This document shows, in pieces, positions 8,267-18,556 of a stretch of 64,000 nt of DNA. Each line of letters begins with the position of its first letter. The first letter of the stretch is position 1. The notes under the pieces were generated by a model. The model was given only the letters and a program-made list of their open reading frames with translations, was not told the origin of the DNA and ran no database searches. Source of the DNA: Pseudomonas tremae. GTDB taxonomy: Bacteria; Pseudomonadota; Gammaproteobacteria; Pseudomonadales; Pseudomonadaceae. The DNA is taken from positions 1-64,000 of the forward strand of contig NZ_LJRO01000252.1 in assembly GCF_001401155.1 (NCBI RefSeq), given 5' to 3'. Position numbers and translations under genes: made by a program.

Positions 8267-10249
8267 CTACTTCCCGCCACCGCGAATAATCCCGCGCAGG
8301 GCAAAGCGGTTGGGGTGGCACGCCTCGGCTACGCTGCGTGGCAAGGGCAGGGGCTCGTTGTCGACCCAGGCGGCGATCAGTTCGGCCGACAGCGGTGCCG
8401 TAATCAAACCGCGTGAGCCGTGGCCGCTGTTGACGTACAGGCCGTCCAGCCACGGGCAATCTATATCAGGTACTTGCCGTGCATCCTTGCCCAGCGCCGC
8501 GTATGCCTGCATAAATGCTTCGCGATCGGCCAGCGGGCCGACGATGGGCAGGTAATCGGGGCTGGTGCAACGAAACGCAGCCCGACCGCGCAATTGCTGC
8601 GCAGGCATGTCCGCTGTCTCAAGGCGAGACGCCAGGTCTGCGGAAATTTCCTGCAGCAGTGTCAGGTTGCCTGCGTGATCCGCCAGATTGGGGGTGAGAT
8701 CAATGCTGTTGAAATCAAAACTGGCCCCTAACGTGTGTTCGCCCAGCCGTGCCGGCGCGACATAACCTTCGGCGCACACCACGCTGCGCAATGCAGCACT
8801 TGCGTCGGTTTGCGCCAAGCTCGTGATCTGACCGCGAATGCGCTTGAGCGGCAAGTCGGCGCTCTGCGAAAACTGCTTGATGTCAGCCGCCCCTGCCAAA
8901 ACTACAACGGGTGCGCTGTCGATCAGTTGCTCATCACCCCAAACCTGCCATTGATCATCGACACGCTTTAACGCCAGCGCCTGATGATGGGCGATCAGAC
9001 GGATATTCGGGTGTTGTACCTGTGCCTGACACAACGCAGGCGGGTGGACCCAGCCGCCCTCGGGATAAAACAGTCCACCGCTGTCGAGCGCAATGCCGCT
9101 TTGCGCTTCGGCTGCGGGGCGGTCAAGCAAGTGCAACAGCGATTCCGGGAAGGCTTCGGCCAGTTGCTTCTGGCGCAGCGCCTCCTTGTCGTCGAAGGTC
9201 AGCTGCAGCACGCCGCAAGCGTCCCAGTCCACACCTCGTTGCAGGCGTTCAAGCAGCCTGCGCGTGTGACCAAAACCACTCAGGATAAGCTGTGACAGCG
9301 CCGTGCCGTGCGCCGACAGCTTCAGGTACAGCACGCCTTGCGGGTTGCCGGAGGCCTCCTGAGCCGGTGCAGCATGGCGTTCCAGCAGGCTGACCTGCCA
9401 GCCGCGTTGCGCAAGACTCTGCGCAGTTGCGCACCCAGCCAGCCCGGCGCCGATCACCAGCGCTTTGCGCTCCCGTGCAATCAACGCAGGGCGGGCGAAC
9501 CAGGGTTTGGCGGCGGGGGGCGGCGTGACGCCTTCTGGCGTGGCAATGAACGCACCGCGCAGCACTTCCCACTTGTGGCCGATTCCCGGCACGCGCTTCA
9601 TCTTGAAACCTGCCGCGTTCAGCGAGCGCCGCACCCAGCCGGTACTGGTGAACGTGCCGATGGTGGTGGCAGGTGCAGACAGCCGGGCCAGTTCGGCAAA
9701 CAGTTCCGGGGTCCACATTTCAGGGTTTTTCGCCGGGGCGAAGCCATCGAGAAACCAAGCATCGATCTGCCCGTCCAGTTGCGGCAGCATCTGCAAGGCA
9801 TCACCGATCAGCAGCGTCAGGGTGACACGTCCGCCATCGAAGACCAGGCGCTGAAAACCCTCATGTATCGCAACATATTGCTCAAGCAACGGCTGGGCGA
9901 CGCTCGACAGTTCCGGCCATAGCGCAAGCGCCCGTTGCAGGTCGGCGCGGCTCAGCGGGTACTTCTCGACGCTGACAAAATGCAGCCGTGCATCGGCTGG
10001 CGCGCACTCGTTGAACAACTGCCAGGTACAGAGAAAATTAAGGCCCGTGCCAAAGCCGGTCTCACCAATCACCAGTCGCCCGCCAGCCGGTAACTCGGTG
10101 AAACGCCGCCGCAGGTCGTTTTGCACCAGAAACACATGGCGTGTCTCGTCCAGGCCGGATTCGGTGGAAAAATACACGTCGGAAAAGTCGCGGGAACGCG
10201 GGTTGCCGTGTTCGTCCCAGTCGATCTGGGCGTGGCGGGTAATAGTCAT
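8267..10249 (-). CDS. mnmC: Bifunctional tRNA 5-methylaminomethyl-2-thiouridine biosynthesis protein MnmC
   Basis: At 660 residues it has the usual length. The N-terminal methyltransferase domain (about 1-235) carries the SAM-binding signature GETGFGTGLNFL and the DAWFLDGFAPAKNPEMW motif. The C-terminal FAD-dependent oxidase domain starts with the dinucleotide fold VIGAGLAGCATAQSLAQRG at about residue 265 and ends with GSRGLITAPLSAELIA. The oxidase removes the carboxymethyl group from cmnm5(s2)U34, and the methyltransferase then makes mnm5(s2)U34 in the wobble position of tRNAs. It stands alone and is divergent from the polyphosphate kinase gene. Confidence 0.96.
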   Translation of the reverse strand: MTITRHAQIDWDEHGNPRSRDFSDVYFSTESGLDETRHVFLVQNDLRRRFTELPAGGRLVIGETGFGTGLNFLCTWQLFNECAPADARLHFVSVEKYPLSRADLQRALALWPELSSVAQPLLEQYVAIHEGFQRLVFDGGRVTLTLLIGDALQMLPQLDGQIDAWFLDGFAPAKNPEMWTPELFAELARLSAPATTIGTFTSTGWVRRSLNAAGFKMKRVPGIGHKWEVLRGAFIATPEGVTPPPAAKPWFARPALIARERKALVIGAGLAGCATAQSLAQRGWQVSLLERHAAPAQEASGNPQGVLYLKLSAHGTALSQLILSGFGHTRRLLERLQRGVDWDACGVLQLTFDDKEALRQKQLAEAFPESLLHLLDRPAAEAQSGIALDSGGLFYPEGGWVHPPALCQAQVQHPNIRLIAHHQALALKRVDDQWQVWGDEQLIDSAPVVVLAGAADIKQFSQSADLPLKRIRGQITSLAQTDASAALRSVVCAEGYVAPARLGEHTLGASFDFNSIDLTPNLADHAGNLTLLQEISADLASRLETADMPAQQLRGRAAFRCTSPDYLPIVGPLADREAFMQAYAALGKDARQVPDIDCPWLDGLYVNSGHGSRGLITAPLSAELIAAWVDNEPLPLPRSVAEACHPNRFALRGIIRGGGK

Positions 10250-10398
10250 GTCGGGCTCAGCGGAGGCAGTGGCTGCATTTTAGCCGTCTGCGCGGATAAA
10301 AGTGCTATCAAGGCTGCGCGGATTGACCGATGCCCCTGATCAGTGGTCACAATCACCATTGGGGCGTTCATTGAGCCACCACCCATCAGGAGTTGTGC

Positions 10399-11895
10399 AT
10401 GTTTGAATCTGCTGAAATCGGTCATGCCATTGACGATGAAACCTACGAGGCGGCCCTGCCCGAGTTGCGCGAGGCGTTGCTGGAAGCGCAAATAGACCTT
10501 CACGAGCAGGCCGGGCGGCAGATCATTGTGCTGATCAATGGCATAGAAGGCGCTGGCAAGGGCGAGACCGTCAAACTGCTCAACGAATGGATGGACCCGC
10601 GCTTGATAGAGGTGCGCACCTTCGACCAGCAAACCGACGAAGAACTGGCGCACCCGCCGGCCTGGCGGTACTGGCGACAGCTGCCGGCCAAGGGGCGCAT
10701 GGGCATTTTCTTTGGCAACTGGTACAGCCAGATGCTTCAGGATCGTGTGCATGGCCGCTACAAGGATGCGGTACTCGATCAGGCCATCAGCGGTGCCGAA
10801 CGCCTTGAAAAGATGCTCTGTGACGAAGGCGCGCTGATCTTCAAGTTCTGGTTTCACCTGTCCAAAAAACAGATGAAGCTGCGCCTCAAGACCCTCAAGG
10901 ATGACCCGCTGCACAGCTGGCGCATCAGCCCGTTGGACTGGCAGCAATCCCGGACCTACGGCAAGTTCGTGCGCTTCGGCGAGCGAGTGTTGCGCCGCAC
11001 CAGCCGCGAGTACGCGCCCTGGCACGTGATCGAAGGCGTGGACGCCAACTACCGCAGCCTGACGGTGGGACGCCTGTTGCTGGAGGGCATGCAGGCTGCG
11101 CTCAACAAGGTCGAACCCGAGCCCAGCGCGCTCACGGTCGGGCCGCTGGCGATCCACAGTGATGAACGCACGCTGCTCGACAGCCTCGACCTGAGCCTGC
11201 AACTGAGCAAGGACTACTATCAGGAACAACTGATCACCGAGCAGGCGCGGCTGTCCGGCAACATGCGCGACAAACGCATGAAGAGCCATGCATTGCTGGC
11301 CGTGTTCGAAGGCAATGACGCAGCAGGTAAAGGCGGCGCTATCCGACGGGTTGCCGCTGCACTGGACCCGCGTCAGTACGCCATCGTGCCTATCGCTGCG
11401 CCGACTCAGGACGAACGAGCGCAACCGTATCTGTGGCGGTTCTGGCGCCAGATACCGGCGCGCGGCAAATTCACCATCTTCGACCGCTCTTGGTATGGCC
11501 GCGTGCTGGTCGAGCGGGTCGAGGGTTTTTGCAGCGACTCGGACTGGAAGCGCGCTTACGCCGAAATCAACGATTTCGAAGAACAACTCACGGAAGCGGG
11601 TGTGGTGGTCGTCAAGTTCTGGCTGGCCATCGATCAACAGACCCAGCTGGAGCGCTTTCAGGAGCGTGAAAAGATCCCTTTCAAGCGCTACAAGATCACC
11701 GAAGACGACTGGCGCAACCGCAAGAAATGGCCTGATTACCGCCAGGCAGTGGGTGACATGGTGGATCGCACCAGCACCGAAATCGCGCCCTGGACACTGA
11801 TCGAGGCCAACGACAAGCGCTGGGCAAGAGTCAAGGTACTGCGCACGATCAACGAAGCGCTGGAAGCAGCGTTCGCCAGAGACAAGAAGAAATGA
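10399..11895 (+). CDS. pap: Two-domain polyphosphate kinase 2 (polyphosphate:AMP phosphotransferase type)
   Basis: The 498-residue protein consists of two PPK2 domains in tandem. Each has a Walker A loop (GIEGAGKGE near residue 50 and GNDAAGKGG near residue 305) and a lid-type segment (WRYWRQLPAKGRMG and WRFWRQIPARGKFT), followed by FDRSWYGRVLVERVEGF in the second half. Fused class-II PPK2 enzymes phosphorylate AMP to ADP with polyphosphate. The ATG is chosen over an upstream TTG because AGGAG lies 6 bases before it. The substrate preference (AMP rather than ADP or GDP) is inferred from the two-domain build. Confidence 0.9.
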   Translation: MFESAEIGHAIDDETYEAALPELREALLEAQIDLHEQAGRQIIVLINGIEGAGKGETVKLLNEWMDPRLIEVRTFDQQTDEELAHPPAWRYWRQLPAKGRMGIFFGNWYSQMLQDRVHGRYKDAVLDQAISGAERLEKMLCDEGALIFKFWFHLSKKQMKLRLKTLKDDPLHSWRISPLDWQQSRTYGKFVRFGERVLRRTSREYAPWHVIEGVDANYRSLTVGRLLLEGMQAALNKVEPEPSALTVGPLAIHSDERTLLDSLDLSLQLSKDYYQEQLITEQARLSGNMRDKRMKSHALLAVFEGNDAAGKGGAIRRVAAALDPRQYAIVPIAAPTQDERAQPYLWRFWRQIPARGKFTIFDRSWYGRVLVERVEGFCSDSDWKRAYAEINDFEEQLTEAGVVVVKFWLAIDQQTQLERFQEREKIPFKRYKITEDDWRNRKKWPDYRQAVGDMVDRTSTEIAPWTLIEANDKRWARVKVLRTINEALEAAFARDKKK

Positions 11896-11953
11896 TCACG
11901 CGTTGCGTCTATTGATCGGCTGAATAAATGCCCGACTACGTGGCGGGTGGCGG

Positions 11954-12187
11954 TCACTGAGGCGCATTCGCCACCTGCAAGGCGATCGGCTGCGGGGCCG
12001 TCACATCGTCCGCTTGCTGGAAGTCGCCGTTCAGGAGTCGAGTCAGGTCCGTGTGGGCAGTTGTGTGTCTTTTTGGCAATGGAGCACGTGGCTGAGGCTC
12101 AAGCTCGGGCTGCGGAGTCTGAGCATTTGGGGCCATTGCCTCCACAGCCTGCAGGACCGCAGCGTAAAGAGGGTTCAGGTCGCGCAT
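11954..12187 (-). CDS. Small conserved Pseudomonas protein of unknown function
   Basis: A 77-residue polypeptide starting MRDLNPLYAAVLQAVEAMAP. The start is decided by a strong AAGGAG seven bases upstream; a longer reading with 22 extra residues has no such site. The middle is rich in Pro and Gln (TPQPELEPQPRAPLPK), so much of it is probably disordered, and it ends ALQVANAPQ. No signal peptide, membrane segment or known domain is visible. It lies convergent with pap and upstream of nothing obvious. I do not recognise the family. Confidence 0.55.
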   Translation of the reverse strand: MRDLNPLYAAVLQAVEAMAPNAQTPQPELEPQPRAPLPKRHTTAHTDLTRLLNGDFQQADDVTAPQPIALQVANAPQ

Positions 12188-12373
12188 GGTGTTCTCCTTG
12201 AAAGCGGGCTGCCCGACTGGTTTCTGTCGGTTTATCAGCCTCGATCCGTTCAAGGCTTGCCCTGAAGCCTATGCGAGTTTGAACGCGCCCTCAGACGCTT
12301 TTCGAATAGGCACCATGCCCGAAAAGCAGCTGTTTCATGAGTGATACACGGTGGCGCTGATAGCGCTATTGGA

Positions 12374-12775
12374 TCAGCGCTTTTGCCGCGTCTTTTGCCG
12401 GAGGATATAAATCGTGACCAGTACTGCACTGGTGAGCATGAACGCGCGCGCCCAGAACGATGGCACCAGGTAGCACGACAGGCCGATGCTGAACCACATC
12501 GTGCCGATTGCCCACACTTTGCCCTTGAGGGGAATGCCGTTGCCTTCGAGGTAGTCGCGAATCCACGGGCCAAGCTGCCGATGGTTGATCAGCCATTGGT
12601 AGAAGCGCGGGGAGCTACGGGCGAAACAGGCGGCGGCCAACAGCAGAAAGGGCGTAGTGGGCAGCACCGGCAGGAAAATGCCGATGACGCCCAGTGCGAC
12701 GCTCAACCAGCCGACCGCTACAAGCAGATAGCGCACCCACCAATGACGGCTGGTGCGCAGTGAGCCTTGCGCCAT
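12374..12775 (-). CDS. YbaN/DUF454 family inner membrane protein
   Basis: 133 residues with three or four hydrophobic segments. The diagnostic signature GVIGIFLPVLPTTPFLLLAA is near residues 29-48, followed by CFARSSPRFYQWL and GPWIRDY. This is the DUF454 family of small inner-membrane proteins (E. coli YbaN), whose function is unknown. The gene is 10 bases downstream of the UPF0149 gene and probably cotranscribed with it. Confidence 0.88.
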   Translation of the reverse strand: MAQGSLRTSRHWWVRYLLVAVGWLSVALGVIGIFLPVLPTTPFLLLAAACFARSSPRFYQWLINHRQLGPWIRDYLEGNGIPLKGKVWAIGTMWFSIGLSCYLVPSFWARAFMLTSAVLVTIYILRQKTRQKR

Positions 12776-12785
12776 AGGCGCCGAC

Positions 12786-13373
12786 TCAGTGGTGGCGGGG
12801 TTTGAGGATCGCCGGCTTCTCGTCCGGGGCCTGACACAACAGGTAGAGCGCTGTCAGTGCTTCCGGGATCTGCACGATCATGTCGTCCATCAGGTTGGCG
12901 TCCTGAGCGATGTCGGAGAATTCCGGCTGCTCGTCGAACAGGCCCGAACCCACCATGATCGGCAAGAGCATTTCGCTGACTTCTTCCTCGGCACTTTCGA
13001 ACCAGGCGTTTTCACGCAGGAACACGCCTTCCATGAAGCCGATGCACCAGCCGCGAAGGTCGGAGTCATCAGGGTCGTCGCCCAGGTCCAGATCGCAGGG
13101 CAGCTCGAACTCTTCGTCCGACGCCAGCAGGCGAGCAATGTGCGCCTTCAGTGCAATAAGTGTTGCCTCGACTTCCGTCTGCTGCGCTTCACTGGCGTAT
13201 TGCGGCGGCTCGGAGAACAGTGCGTCGATCCATTCGCGCTCCGGCACCTCCTCGGCACAGATGGACAGGGCAGTCAGGTAGCCATGCGCGGCCACGTAGT
13301 CCAGCGCTTCATCGTGCAGTTCATCTGCATCGAGGAAGACTTGCAGGCGGGTGAGTTGCTCAGCGAAGGACAT
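12786..13373 (-). CDS. UPF0149 (YgfB/YecA) family protein
   Basis: The 195-residue acidic protein has the YecA-type all-helical fold signatures: [18 protein letters not shown] near the start, [13 protein letters not shown] in the middle and [10 protein letters not shown] near the end. It has the typical length and no SEC-C zinc motif at the C-terminus. In P. aeruginosa a different YgfB homologue affects regulation; this longer member is uncharacterised. It is divergent from recQ and upstream of the DUF454 gene in the same direction. Confidence 0.85.
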   Translation of the reverse strand: MSFAEQLTRLQVFLDADELHDEALDYVAAHGYLTALSICAEEVPEREWIDALFSEPPQYASEAQQTEVEATLIALKAHIARLLASDEEFELPCDLDLGDDPDDSDLRGWCIGFMEGVFLRENAWFESAEEEVSEMLLPIMVGSGLFDEQPEFSDIAQDANLMDDMIVQIPEALTALYLLCQAPDEKPAILKPRHH

Positions 13374-13549
13374 GGAGGCACTACCTTGAAAATAAACGAT
13401 GCTGGATTCTAGGCCCTGAGCGCCCGTGGCGCCAGCGCGCAGGCCAATTGCAGTTAATTTTGACCGCTGATGTCCCAGTCATCCATTGCCTGCGAGTGCT
13501 CGGGTATACTCCTGCGTTTTGCAGTGCAGCAGGATATTCCGGGGTTTTT

Positions 13550-15679
13550 ATGCTTGAGCAGGCACAACGCGTACTTAAAGACATCTTTGGTTACGACAGT
13601 TTTCGTGGTCGCCAGGGTGCCATTATTGAGCGTGTGGCCAACGGCGGCGATGCACTGGTGCTGATGCCTACCGGGGGCGGCAAGTCCCTGTGTTTCCAGG
13701 TGCCGGGGCTGTTGCGTGATGGCTTGTGTGTGGTCGTATCGCCGCTGATCGCGCTGATGGACGATCAGGTTGCCACGCTGGACGAGCTGGGTGTTTCGGC
13801 TGCAGCGCTCAACTCTACCCTCAGCGCAGAGCAGCAGCGCGACCTGGCCAATCGCGTTCGTCTGGGCGAGGTCAAAATGCTGTACCTCGCCCCGGAGCGA
13901 CTGGTCCAGCCACGCATGCTGTCATTCCTGCAAAACCTGAAAATCGCCCTGTTCGCTATCGACGAAGCGCATTGTGTATCGCAATGGGGCCATGATTTCC
14001 GTCCTGAATACCTGCAACTGGGGCAACTGGCCGAGCTGTTTCCGGATGTGCCGCGTATCGCGTTGACCGCCACAGCCGACAAGCGCACCCGAGAAGAAAT
14101 CGTCACGCGTCTGCACTTGCAGAACGCCGAGCGCTTCCTCTCCAGCTTCGACCGTCCCAACATCTTTTACCGCATCGTGCCCAAGGAACAGCCGCGCAAG
14201 CAGTTGCTGGCGTTCCTGTCCGAGCGGCGCAGCGACGCTGGCATCGTCTATTGCCTGTCACGCAAGAAAGTCGATGAAGTGGCGGTTTTTCTCAGCGAGA
14301 ACGGTTATCCCGCGCTGCCCTATCACGCAGGTTTGCCGTCGGAAACCCGCGCGGCCAACCAGAAGCGCTTCCTCAACGAGGAGGGGCTGATCATGGTCGC
14401 GACCATCGCGTTCGGCATGGGTATCGACAAACCCAACGTGCGTTTCGTCGCGCACATGGACCTGCCGAAATCCCTTGAGGCTTACTACCAGGAAACTGGC
14501 CGGGCAGGGCGCGATGGTCTGCCTGCCGATGCCTGGATGGCCTACGGCCTGCAGGACGTGCTGATGCTCAAGCAGATGCTGCAGAACTCCGAAGGCGACG
14601 AGCGCCACAAGCGGCTGGAGCAGCACAAACTCGATGCCATGCTGGCCCTGTGTGAAGAAACCCGCTGCCGCCGGCAGACCTTGCTGGCCTATTTCGACGA
14701 AGACATGCCCAACCCGTGCGGCCACTGCGACAACTGTGTCGACGGTGTGCAGACCTGGGATGCCACCGAGCCTGCGCGTCAGGCGCTATCCGCCATTTAC
14801 CGAACCGGTCAGCGTTATGGCGTGGGGCATCTGGTGGATGTCCTGCTCGGCAAATCCAATGACAAGGTGGAAAGCTTCGGTCATCAGCACTTGTCGGTAT
14901 TCGGTGTAGGCAAGGCGCGCACAGAAGCCGAATGGCGTTCGCTGTTCCGTCAGCTGGTCGCGCGCGGTCTGGCCGACATCGATCTTGAAGGCTACGGCGG
15001 TCTGCGCCTGAGCGACACCTGTCGGCCGTTGTTGCGTGGTGAAGTTTCTTTGGAACTGCGTCGCGATCTCAAACCACAAACCACTTCGAAAAGCAGTTCC
15101 GGCAGCCCGGCCAGCCAACTGGTGCGAGGCGAGGAGCGTGAGCAGTGGGAAGCCTTGCGGACCCTGCGGCGCAAACTGGCCGAAGAACACGGCGTGCCAC
15201 CTTACGTCATTTTTCCCGACTCGACGCTGCTGGAAATGCTGCGTAGCAAGCCGGGTTCGATGGCCGAGATGGCGCGCGTCAGTGGCGTGGGTGCGCGCAA
15301 GCTGGAGCGTTACGGTGAGGCGTTTCTCGAAGTGCTCAGCGGCAAAGCCGAGGCGCCCAGGGTGGTGGCCGACATTCGCCACGAGTTGATCAGCCTGGCG
15401 CGTGCCGGTATGACGCCAGCACAGATCGCAGGCCAGTTGCAGTGCTCGGAAAAGAACGTCTACACCCTGCTGGCCGAGGCCATCGGCAAGCAGCAGTTGT
15501 CTATCGAGCAGGCGCTGGATTTGCCGGAAGATTTGCTGGGTGAAGTCCAGGACGCTTTTCTCGACGGCGAAGGCGAGTTGCCGCCGGTGTCGGCGATTGC
15601 CGAACAGTTTGCTGGGCGGGTCCCGGAGGGGGTGCTGTATTGCGTGCGTGCGGCGCTGCAATCGGAATTTGAGGTATAA
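13550..15679 (+). CDS. recQ: ATP-dependent DNA helicase RecQ
   Basis: 709 residues with the full RecQ layout: helicase core with Walker [14 protein letters not shown], the DEAH box ([19 protein letters not shown]), TATADKRT and [10 protein letters not shown]; a zinc-binding RQC region with [12 protein letters not shown] and CGHCDNC; and an HRDC domain near residues 530-610. An extra C-terminal part of about 100 residues follows. The start [22 protein letters not shown] matches RecQ N-termini; the longer in-frame reading has no support. It unwinds DNA in RecF-pathway repair. A TATACT at 13505-13510 could be its -10 element, but I find no matching -35. Confidence 0.96.
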   Translation: MLEQAQRVLKDIFGYDSFRGRQGAIIERVANGGDALVLMPTGGGKSLCFQVPGLLRDGLCVVVSPLIALMDDQVATLDELGVSAAALNSTLSAEQQRDLANRVRLGEVKMLYLAPERLVQPRMLSFLQNLKIALFAIDEAHCVSQWGHDFRPEYLQLGQLAELFPDVPRIALTATADKRTREEIVTRLHLQNAERFLSSFDRPNIFYRIVPKEQPRKQLLAFLSERRSDAGIVYCLSRKKVDEVAVFLSENGYPALPYHAGLPSETRAANQKRFLNEEGLIMVATIAFGMGIDKPNVRFVAHMDLPKSLEAYYQETGRAGRDGLPADAWMAYGLQDVLMLKQMLQNSEGDERHKRLEQHKLDAMLALCEETRCRRQTLLAYFDEDMPNPCGHCDNCVDGVQTWDATEPARQALSAIYRTGQRYGVGHLVDVLLGKSNDKVESFGHQHLSVFGVGKARTEAEWRSLFRQLVARGLADIDLEGYGGLRLSDTCRPLLRGEVSLELRRDLKPQTTSKSSSGSPASQLVRGEEREQWEALRTLRRKLAEEHGVPPYVIFPDSTLLEMLRSKPGSMAEMARVSGVGARKLERYGEAFLEVLSGKAEAPRVVADIRHELISLARAGMTPAQIAGQLQCSEKNVYTLLAEAIGKQQLSIEQALDLPEDLLGEVQDAFLDGEGELPPVSAIAEQFAGRVPEGVLYCVRAALQSEFEV

Positions 15680-15760
15680 CGACGTGCAACGTAGCGTCAC
15701 CGCCACTTGCTTGCCTGATCATAGGGACCATGCTTAGCTCGCTAACAATTAGTTTGAATC

Positions 15761-16207
15761 ATGAGTTCCCTTATGCCATTGACTGATGAACACCGTTTCG
15801 GGATGCAACTGGGCCACCTGACCCGAGGCTGGCGCGCTGAGCTGGACCGCAGGCTGGTCGATCTTGGCCTGTCACAGGCTCGCTGGCTGGTTCTTCTACA
15901 CCTTGCCCGTTTCAACCAACCGCCTACCCAGCGCGAGCTGGCGCAGAGCGTTGGTGTGGAAGGTCCGACCCTGGCCCGACTGCTCGACAGCCTCGAAAAA
16001 CAGGGGCTGGTTCAACGAGTGGCGGTCGCTGAGGATCGCCGGGCGAAGAAGATACTGCTCTGTGATACCGCATTGCCCCTGATCGAGAAGATTGAGACCA
16101 TAGCCAATGTCTTGCGTATCGAACTGTTAAAAGGCGTGAGCGAAGACGATCTGCGCGTCAGCATGCAGGTGCACTCACAGATTCTGGCCAATCTGGAAAG
16201 ATCCTGA
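15761..16207 (+). CDS. MarR-family transcriptional regulator, SlyA-like
   Basis: 148 residues with the MarR winged helix: QARWLVLLHLARF, the recognition-helix region TQRELAQSVGVEGPTLARLL, DSLEKQGLVQRV and the wing with DRRAKKI. Length and sequence fit the SlyA branch, dimeric repressors or anti-silencers that respond to small aromatic ligands. The start is uncertain: ATG at 15761 or the second Met four codons later, neither with a good Shine-Dalgarno. The target genes are not evident. It lies between recQ and a FimV-like gene in the same direction. Confidence 0.85.
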   Translation: MSSLMPLTDEHRFGMQLGHLTRGWRAELDRRLVDLGLSQARWLVLLHLARFNQPPTQRELAQSVGVEGPTLARLLDSLEKQGLVQRVAVAEDRRAKKILLCDTALPLIEKIETIANVLRIELLKGVSEDDLRVSMQVHSQILANLERS

Positions 16208-16302
16208 GACGAAGCAGCGAGTTCTCAACCATACTCTTGTGACGGATACTGACGTCCATCTGATTACGAGAGAAGCCTGCTGTGGTTTCCATAAGGGTTC
16301 GC

Positions 16303-18519
16303 ATGCTGAAGAATTCCCTGGCTGCTGTCGAAGGTGCGGGTCGCACGGCGCGCGCAGTGTTTTGCAAGAGCGTTATGGCGGTCTCGCTGCTGGCCTGTTC
16401 CACCTTGGCGTCAGCACTGGGGCTGGGTGAGATAACCCTGCATTCGGCGCTCAATCAGCCGCTGAATGCCGAGATCGAGTTGCTGGAAACAGGCGGGCTG
16501 AGCAACGAGGACGTGGTTGCCAGGCTCGCTTCCCCTGAGGCCTTCGCCAGGGCTGGGATCGAACGGGTGTTCTTCCTCAATGACCTGCGCTTCACCCCAG
16601 TGCTGCGGGGCAATCGCGGGGTTATCCGGGTTGTGTCCAGCAAGCCGGTCACTGAACCTTACATGAGTTTTCTGGTGCAACTGGCGCGGCCCAACGGCGA
16701 CCTGTTGCACGAATACACCCTGCTGCTTGACCCTTCCACGTCCCCCCAGGGCCTCGCGGCTACCCGCAGCCGCAATCAGCGCTCGACGGATACAGCACAG
16801 GAAAACCGCATGCCCGTTGCGCCGCCTGCTGCGGTGCAGGGCAAGCGTTACACAGTGGCTAGCGGCGACACGCTGAACGGTATCGCCAGCCGCCTGCAAG
16901 GGCAGGGCAGCAAGGTGTCGGCGAGCCAGTTGGCGGATGGTATCCGCTCGCTCAACCCGCAAGTGTTTGCTGGCGGCGCCGGGTCTGCACTTAAAGCCGG
17001 CCAGGACCTGTTGCTGCCGGATTCAGCGTCGCTGCCTACTGCCTTAGCCCCAGCCCCAGCCGCACCACAAGCGAAGCCAGCCGAATTGCAGCGTACCGCC
17101 GAACAGCTCTCGGCTGCAGCCATCGAAAACCAGCAGCTGGCGCAATCGCTGGAAGCCCTCAAGGCGCAGACTCAGGAGCTTCAAGAGCAGATGAGCGGCA
17201 AGGACAAGCAAATCACTGCCTTGCGCAGTGATCTGGCTCTGGCGCAGTCCGCCGCTCAGCCGCTTACGCCTGTCACGCCCGCCGCACCTGCGACATCGCC
17301 TGCCGTACCGCCCGCTGCCCCGTTTCAGCCTGCGGCGGTAGTAGCACCAGGCAGTGACTCGTTCGTCAGCCTGCCGACACTGCTTTCTGCTGTTCTGATC
17401 GTGCTTCTGCTGCTGGCATATGCCTATTCGAAACGACGCCAGCGACGCACTCTGGCTGCGGCAGCGCCGCTGACGCCGGATGATCCTTTGATCAAGCCTG
17501 CTCAGGCCTCGATGCTGCCGGTCTTTGAGGTGCCCGCCGTTGCACCGCAACCCAACCCTGATATAACGCCTGCGCCGGTCAGGCCGGCGGCGTCGCAACG
17601 CCAGGCGGGCGCGGCGCCCGATGCGCTGGACGGTGTCAGTATCTACATCGCCTACGGGCGTTTCAGCGAAGCTATGGGGATTCTGCGCAGCGCGCTCGAG
17701 ACCCAGCCGCAACGTGGCGATATTCGCATCAGGTTGCTGGAACTGCTGGCAGAGCAAGGCGACGGCAGCGGGTTTGTCCGCGAAGAGCAAGCGGCGCTCG
17801 AGCACGGCGTAGACCCGCAGACCATCCAGGACATCCGCGACCGTTTCCCGCAAATCAAAGCCGCCGAAACACCCATCGCAGCAGCCTTCATGCCGGTTGC
17901 CGCCGGTGCCGCCACCGGGCTGTCCTTCGACAAGGTCGAGCCGGCGTCGACACAACGTGCTCAGCCTGACCTGCTGCCCGACCTGCAGCCCGAGCCGACA
18001 GCGCAACTGGATGAAACCACCGCTGCGGCCTTGAACCCTCTGCCTGCCGACGAATTCCAGTTGAACCTCGACGACCTGTCGATGGATGCCGACTGGGATC
18101 TGGTCGACCCGTTCGACACCCCGCCGCCGCGCAACAAGGCAAGTGCCACTAGCGCGCCTGCCGAGGTCGACCCCGGCTTCTCCTCTGACCTGACTCAGTT
18201 GCCGGAAGTCTTCGAACTCTCGGATGAACAATTCCTCAGCGACTTCTCGGAGCCTGAAATCATCGAGCCTGTCGAGGTGGTCATGCCCGCCGATGCAGGC
18301 GAGCTGAGCGATGAGTTCCTCGACAGTTTCATGAGTGACGATGCCGACTTTGACCTGCTGGACCTTGAAGAGCCGCCGCTCAGCCAGATCAATCAGGCTC
18401 AGGTGTTGATCGAGGAGGGCGAGATCGAGTCCGCCCGGGAAATTCTGCAACGGGTCATTGCCGAGTCAGACGATGAGCATCGGCGTATGGCGCGCGAGTT
18501 GCTGGGCAGGATCAGCTGA
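16303..18519 (+). CDS. FimV-like protein (LysM, TM segment, C-terminal FimV domain)
   Basis: About 738 residues. After a signal-like segment ending in ASALGLGEI comes the FimV N-terminal domain (LHSALNQPLNAEIELLE, FTPVLRGNRGVIRV). Then follow a LysM peptidoglycan-binding domain (YTVASGDTLNGIASRLQ), a coiled coil rich in Gln and Glu, a Pro/Ala linker, one TM segment (LPTLLSAVLIVLLLLAYAY), an acidic cytoplasmic part and the conserved C-terminal helical repeat (INQAQVLIEEGEIESAREIL). FimV proteins organise pole-localised type IV pilus machinery and cAMP signalling. This copy lies next to recQ/slyA, whereas P. aeruginosa fimV is next to truA, so it is probably a paralogue. ATG 16303 has AAGGG seven bases upstream; a GTG at 16282 is the alternative. 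Confidence 0.8.
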   Translation: MLKNSLAAVEGAGRTARAVFCKSVMAVSLLACSTLASALGLGEITLHSALNQPLNAEIELLETGGLSNEDVVARLASPEAFARAGIERVFFLNDLRFTPVLRGNRGVIRVVSSKPVTEPYMSFLVQLARPNGDLLHEYTLLLDPSTSPQGLAATRSRNQRSTDTAQENRMPVAPPAAVQGKRYTVASGDTLNGIASRLQGQGSKVSASQLADGIRSLNPQVFAGGAGSALKAGQDLLLPDSASLPTALAPAPAAPQAKPAELQRTAEQLSAAAIENQQLAQSLEALKAQTQELQEQMSGKDKQITALRSDLALAQSAAQPLTPVTPAAPATSPAVPPAAPFQPAAVVAPGSDSFVSLPTLLSAVLIVLLLLAYAYSKRRQRRTLAAAAPLTPDDPLIKPAQASMLPVFEVPAVAPQPNPDITPAPVRPAASQRQAGAAPDALDGVSIYIAYGRFSEAMGILRSALETQPQRGDIRIRLLELLAEQGDGSGFVREEQAALEHGVDPQTIQDIRDRFPQIKAAETPIAAAFMPVAAGAATGLSFDKVEPASTQRAQPDLLPDLQPEPTAQLDETTAAALNPLPADEFQLNLDDLSMDADWDLVDPFDTPPPRNKASATSAPAEVDPGFSSDLTQLPEVFELSDEQFLSDFSEPEIIEPVEVVMPADAGELSDEFLDSFMSDDADFDLLDLEEPPLSQINQAQVLIEEGEIESAREILQRVIAESDDEHRRMARELLGRIS

Positions 18520-18556
18520 CTTCGGCGTGCCTCTGACAGAGGAGCCGATCTTGCGC

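Noticed and set aside
10246-11637. Minus-strand frame of 463 codons opposite the polyphosphate kinase gene
   Set aside because: Antisense shadow of a gene with both Walker motifs visible.
13505-13510. TATACT as recQ -10 element
   Set aside because: No -35 hexamer at 16-18 bases; TTGCCT lies only 13 bases upstream, so no promoter was called.
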